A model generated the notes under the pieces. That model had not been told where the DNA came from. It made no database searches and worked only from the letters and a program-made list of their open reading frames with translations. From NCBI GenBank assembly GCA_003550305.1, contig QKYT01000304.1, forward strand, positions 24,860 through 44,421: a DNA stretch of 19,562 nucleotides, written 5' to 3'. Shown here in pieces: positions 18,301-19,562 of this stretch. A program made the position numbers and the translations under genes. Source of the stretch: Glomus cerebriforme. Its lineage: Eukaryota; Glomeromycota; Glomeromycetes; Glomerales; Glomeraceae. Position 1 is the first letter of the stretch; each line of letters opens with the position of its first letter.

Positions 18301-19562
18301 ATGAGTTCAGATTTACAAACTACCTTTAGTAAAAATAATGTCGATGGTGACCTTGTAAGGTTAGATAATAAGACAGCTTTAGAAGCTACGTTATATCTTC
18401 AAGCATATATTAGGGAGAGGGAAGAAAATAAAGAAAATCCCGAAGAAAACAACGATATAAAGAATTTGAATGACTTTCAAGTTTCTTTATTAGCTGAAAA
18501 ACAAAAACTTGAAGATAAATGTAAAGAATTAGAAAAAATTATTTCCAACTTGAATAAACGAGTATCGAAATACCAATCTGCACTTGGAGATACAAAAAAT
18601 TTTCGATTGGACGACAATGATAAAAACAATTCAGTTCAACTTACGAACGACATCTTACGTTTACAAGATGCTTTAGAATTTTATGTCACTAATCTAAGAC
18701 CAAATATAGAAATCAATTACAAAAATGTAATTAATCTTCTTAATAAATATAGAAGTAAAACTAGAATAACCAACAAACCCTCTGATATACCTCTTATTAA
18801 AGCAGTTCTACAACGTCACGTTCTTGAAACAATTTTAAGTTATGTTTCTATATACATAAACCACGAAGATTCTGGTGATTCTTATTCTCTTGAAGCACGA
18901 ATCGCAAACAAAGCAGAAGAATTGATTCTATTAGCGGAAGAATTAGGAAAAATGCGTGAAGGAAATGATAACCTTACATCTACTATACCTATAAAAATAC
19001 GACAACAAATTTATTCAGCACTCGGAAATCGTGGATTCTCCAACAACATAATTAATGAACAAAAAATATGTGAACATGACTTCGTTAAACGTTTTAAAAC
19101 TGAACTTAATAAGGAAATGGAAGTGTATCGCAAGATTTCGGATACTACAAGGAAAGAAGAAATTGAAGAAAAAGCAGCTAATATTATTTTAGATGTTATT
19201 AGAATCTTTTATTTTAGGATTCGAACTCAAGAGCCTATAGGTCAAATTAGATGGTTTTACTATGAGGATAAAATAGATCCACGTTTAATGATCGGAAAGT
19301 GGGAAGATGATAATTTAGATGATTTCGAAGTTGATATCTGTAAATTTCCACTAATAGGGATTGAATTAAATGACGATTTAAAACGCAAAATATATACGCA
19401 TGCAATTATACATCATCGGGAAATTAATTCGTCGAAGAGTGAAGCCAATTCACAGCATGTCAATCCACAACAATCTAATCCGGAGATCGACCTACAACTA
19501 TCTCAATCGAATGTCAGCCAGCAACAGCCTAATTCAGATGTTAACTCGCAACAATCTAATCC
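18301..19562 (+). CDS. Uncharacterised-domain protein with N/Q-rich tail, 3' end outside window (gene E)
   Basis: The frame opens at ATG 18301 and stays open for 420 codons to the window edge, so the stop is missing. Residues 1-89 are hydrophilic with a short coiled coil at about 60-88 (LLAEKQKLEDKCKELEKI). From K90 (KYQSALGD) the protein carries the domain shared with A and C: VQLTNDILRLQDALEFYVTN, IRQQIYSALGNRGFSN (233-248), FYFR..TQEP and VDICKFPLIGIEL. It is closer to gene A than to C (IPLIKAVLQRHVLETI and THAIIH occur in both A and E), so an E-like gene is the likely source of A's second half. After about residue 375 a tail of imperfect ten-residue N/Q/S/P repeats begins (NSQHVNPQQS, NSDVNSQQS). 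Gene A stops just where this tail would start. Function is unknown. Confidence 0.9.
   Translation, partial: MSSDLQTTFSKNNVDGDLVRLDNKTALEATLYLQAYIREREENKENPEENNDIKNLNDFQVSLLAEKQKLEDKCKELEKIISNLNKRVSKYQSALGDTKNFRLDDNDKNNSVQLTNDILRLQDALEFYVTNLRPNIEINYKNVINLLNKYRSKTRITNKPSDIPLIKAVLQRHVLETILSYVSIYINHEDSGDSYSLEARIANKAEELILLAEELGKMREGNDNLTSTIPIKIRQQIYSALGNRGFSNNIINEQKICEHDFVKRFKTELNKEMEVYRKISDTTRKEEIEEKAANIILDVIRIFYFRIRTQEPIGQIRWFYYEDKIDPRLMIGKWEDDNLDDFEVDICKFPLIGIELNDDLKRKIYTHAIIHHREINSSKSEANSQHVNPQQSNPEIDLQLSQSNVSQQQPNSDVNSQQSN
19447..19562 (+). repeat. Tandem repeat coding for an N/Q-rich tail
   Basis: Imperfect units of about 30 bases (AAT TCA/CCA ... CAA CAA TCT) recur three to four times and run off the window edge. 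The words CAACAATCTAATCC occur at about 19468 and again at 19549-19562. Confidence 0.65.

Overview
The window looks like nuclear DNA of an arbuscular mycorrhizal fungus (Glomeromycotina, most like Rhizophagus). This is inferred from the strongly AT-rich background, short T-rich introns of about 60-80 bases, and the gene families: BTB-BACK-TLDc proteins, HSPA12-like Hsp70 proteins and coiled-coil proteins of an uncharacterised fungal family, all recalled as expanded in these fungi. No rRNA, tRNA or CRISPR was found.

Layout. 1-2150 is AT-rich DNA with no gene. 2155-4816 is a nested transposon: an apparently complete Tigger/pogo element (2379-4724, TA target duplication, 23-base inverted termini, one-intron transposase of 540 residues) inside an older inverted-repeat element. 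4820-5000 holds further inverted repeats. Gene A (5207-7039, +) is a BTB-BACK protein whose C-terminal half belongs to another family. 7226-7620 carries two scars: the tail of an Hsp70-like gene on the minus strand and the tail of a TLDc gene on the plus strand. A 430-base MITE related to Tigger lies at 8547-8976. Gene B (10857-12751, +) is coiled coil-BTB-BACK-TLDc. 13169-13722 contains two inverted-repeat structures. Gene C (13938-15410, +) is coiled coil plus the uncharacterised domain. Gene D (15542-17743, -) is an eight-exon HSPA12-like Hsp70 gene, tail to tail with C and head to head with E. Gene E (18301 to beyond the window, +) has a short N-terminus plus the same uncharacterised domain and an N/Q-rich repeat tail.

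How it fits together. A, C and E share an intronless C-terminal region of about 285 residues, joined to three different N-termini. A's BTB-BACK half is a close copy of B's. The scars beside A suggest that a segment holding the end of an E-like gene and the end of a convergent Hsp70 gene replaced most of A's TLDc domain. The C/D pair in this window still shows that tail-to-tail arrangement. This home-made gene fusion, with the uncharacterised domain it moved, is the main discovery candidate. No function for that domain can be read from sequence alone.
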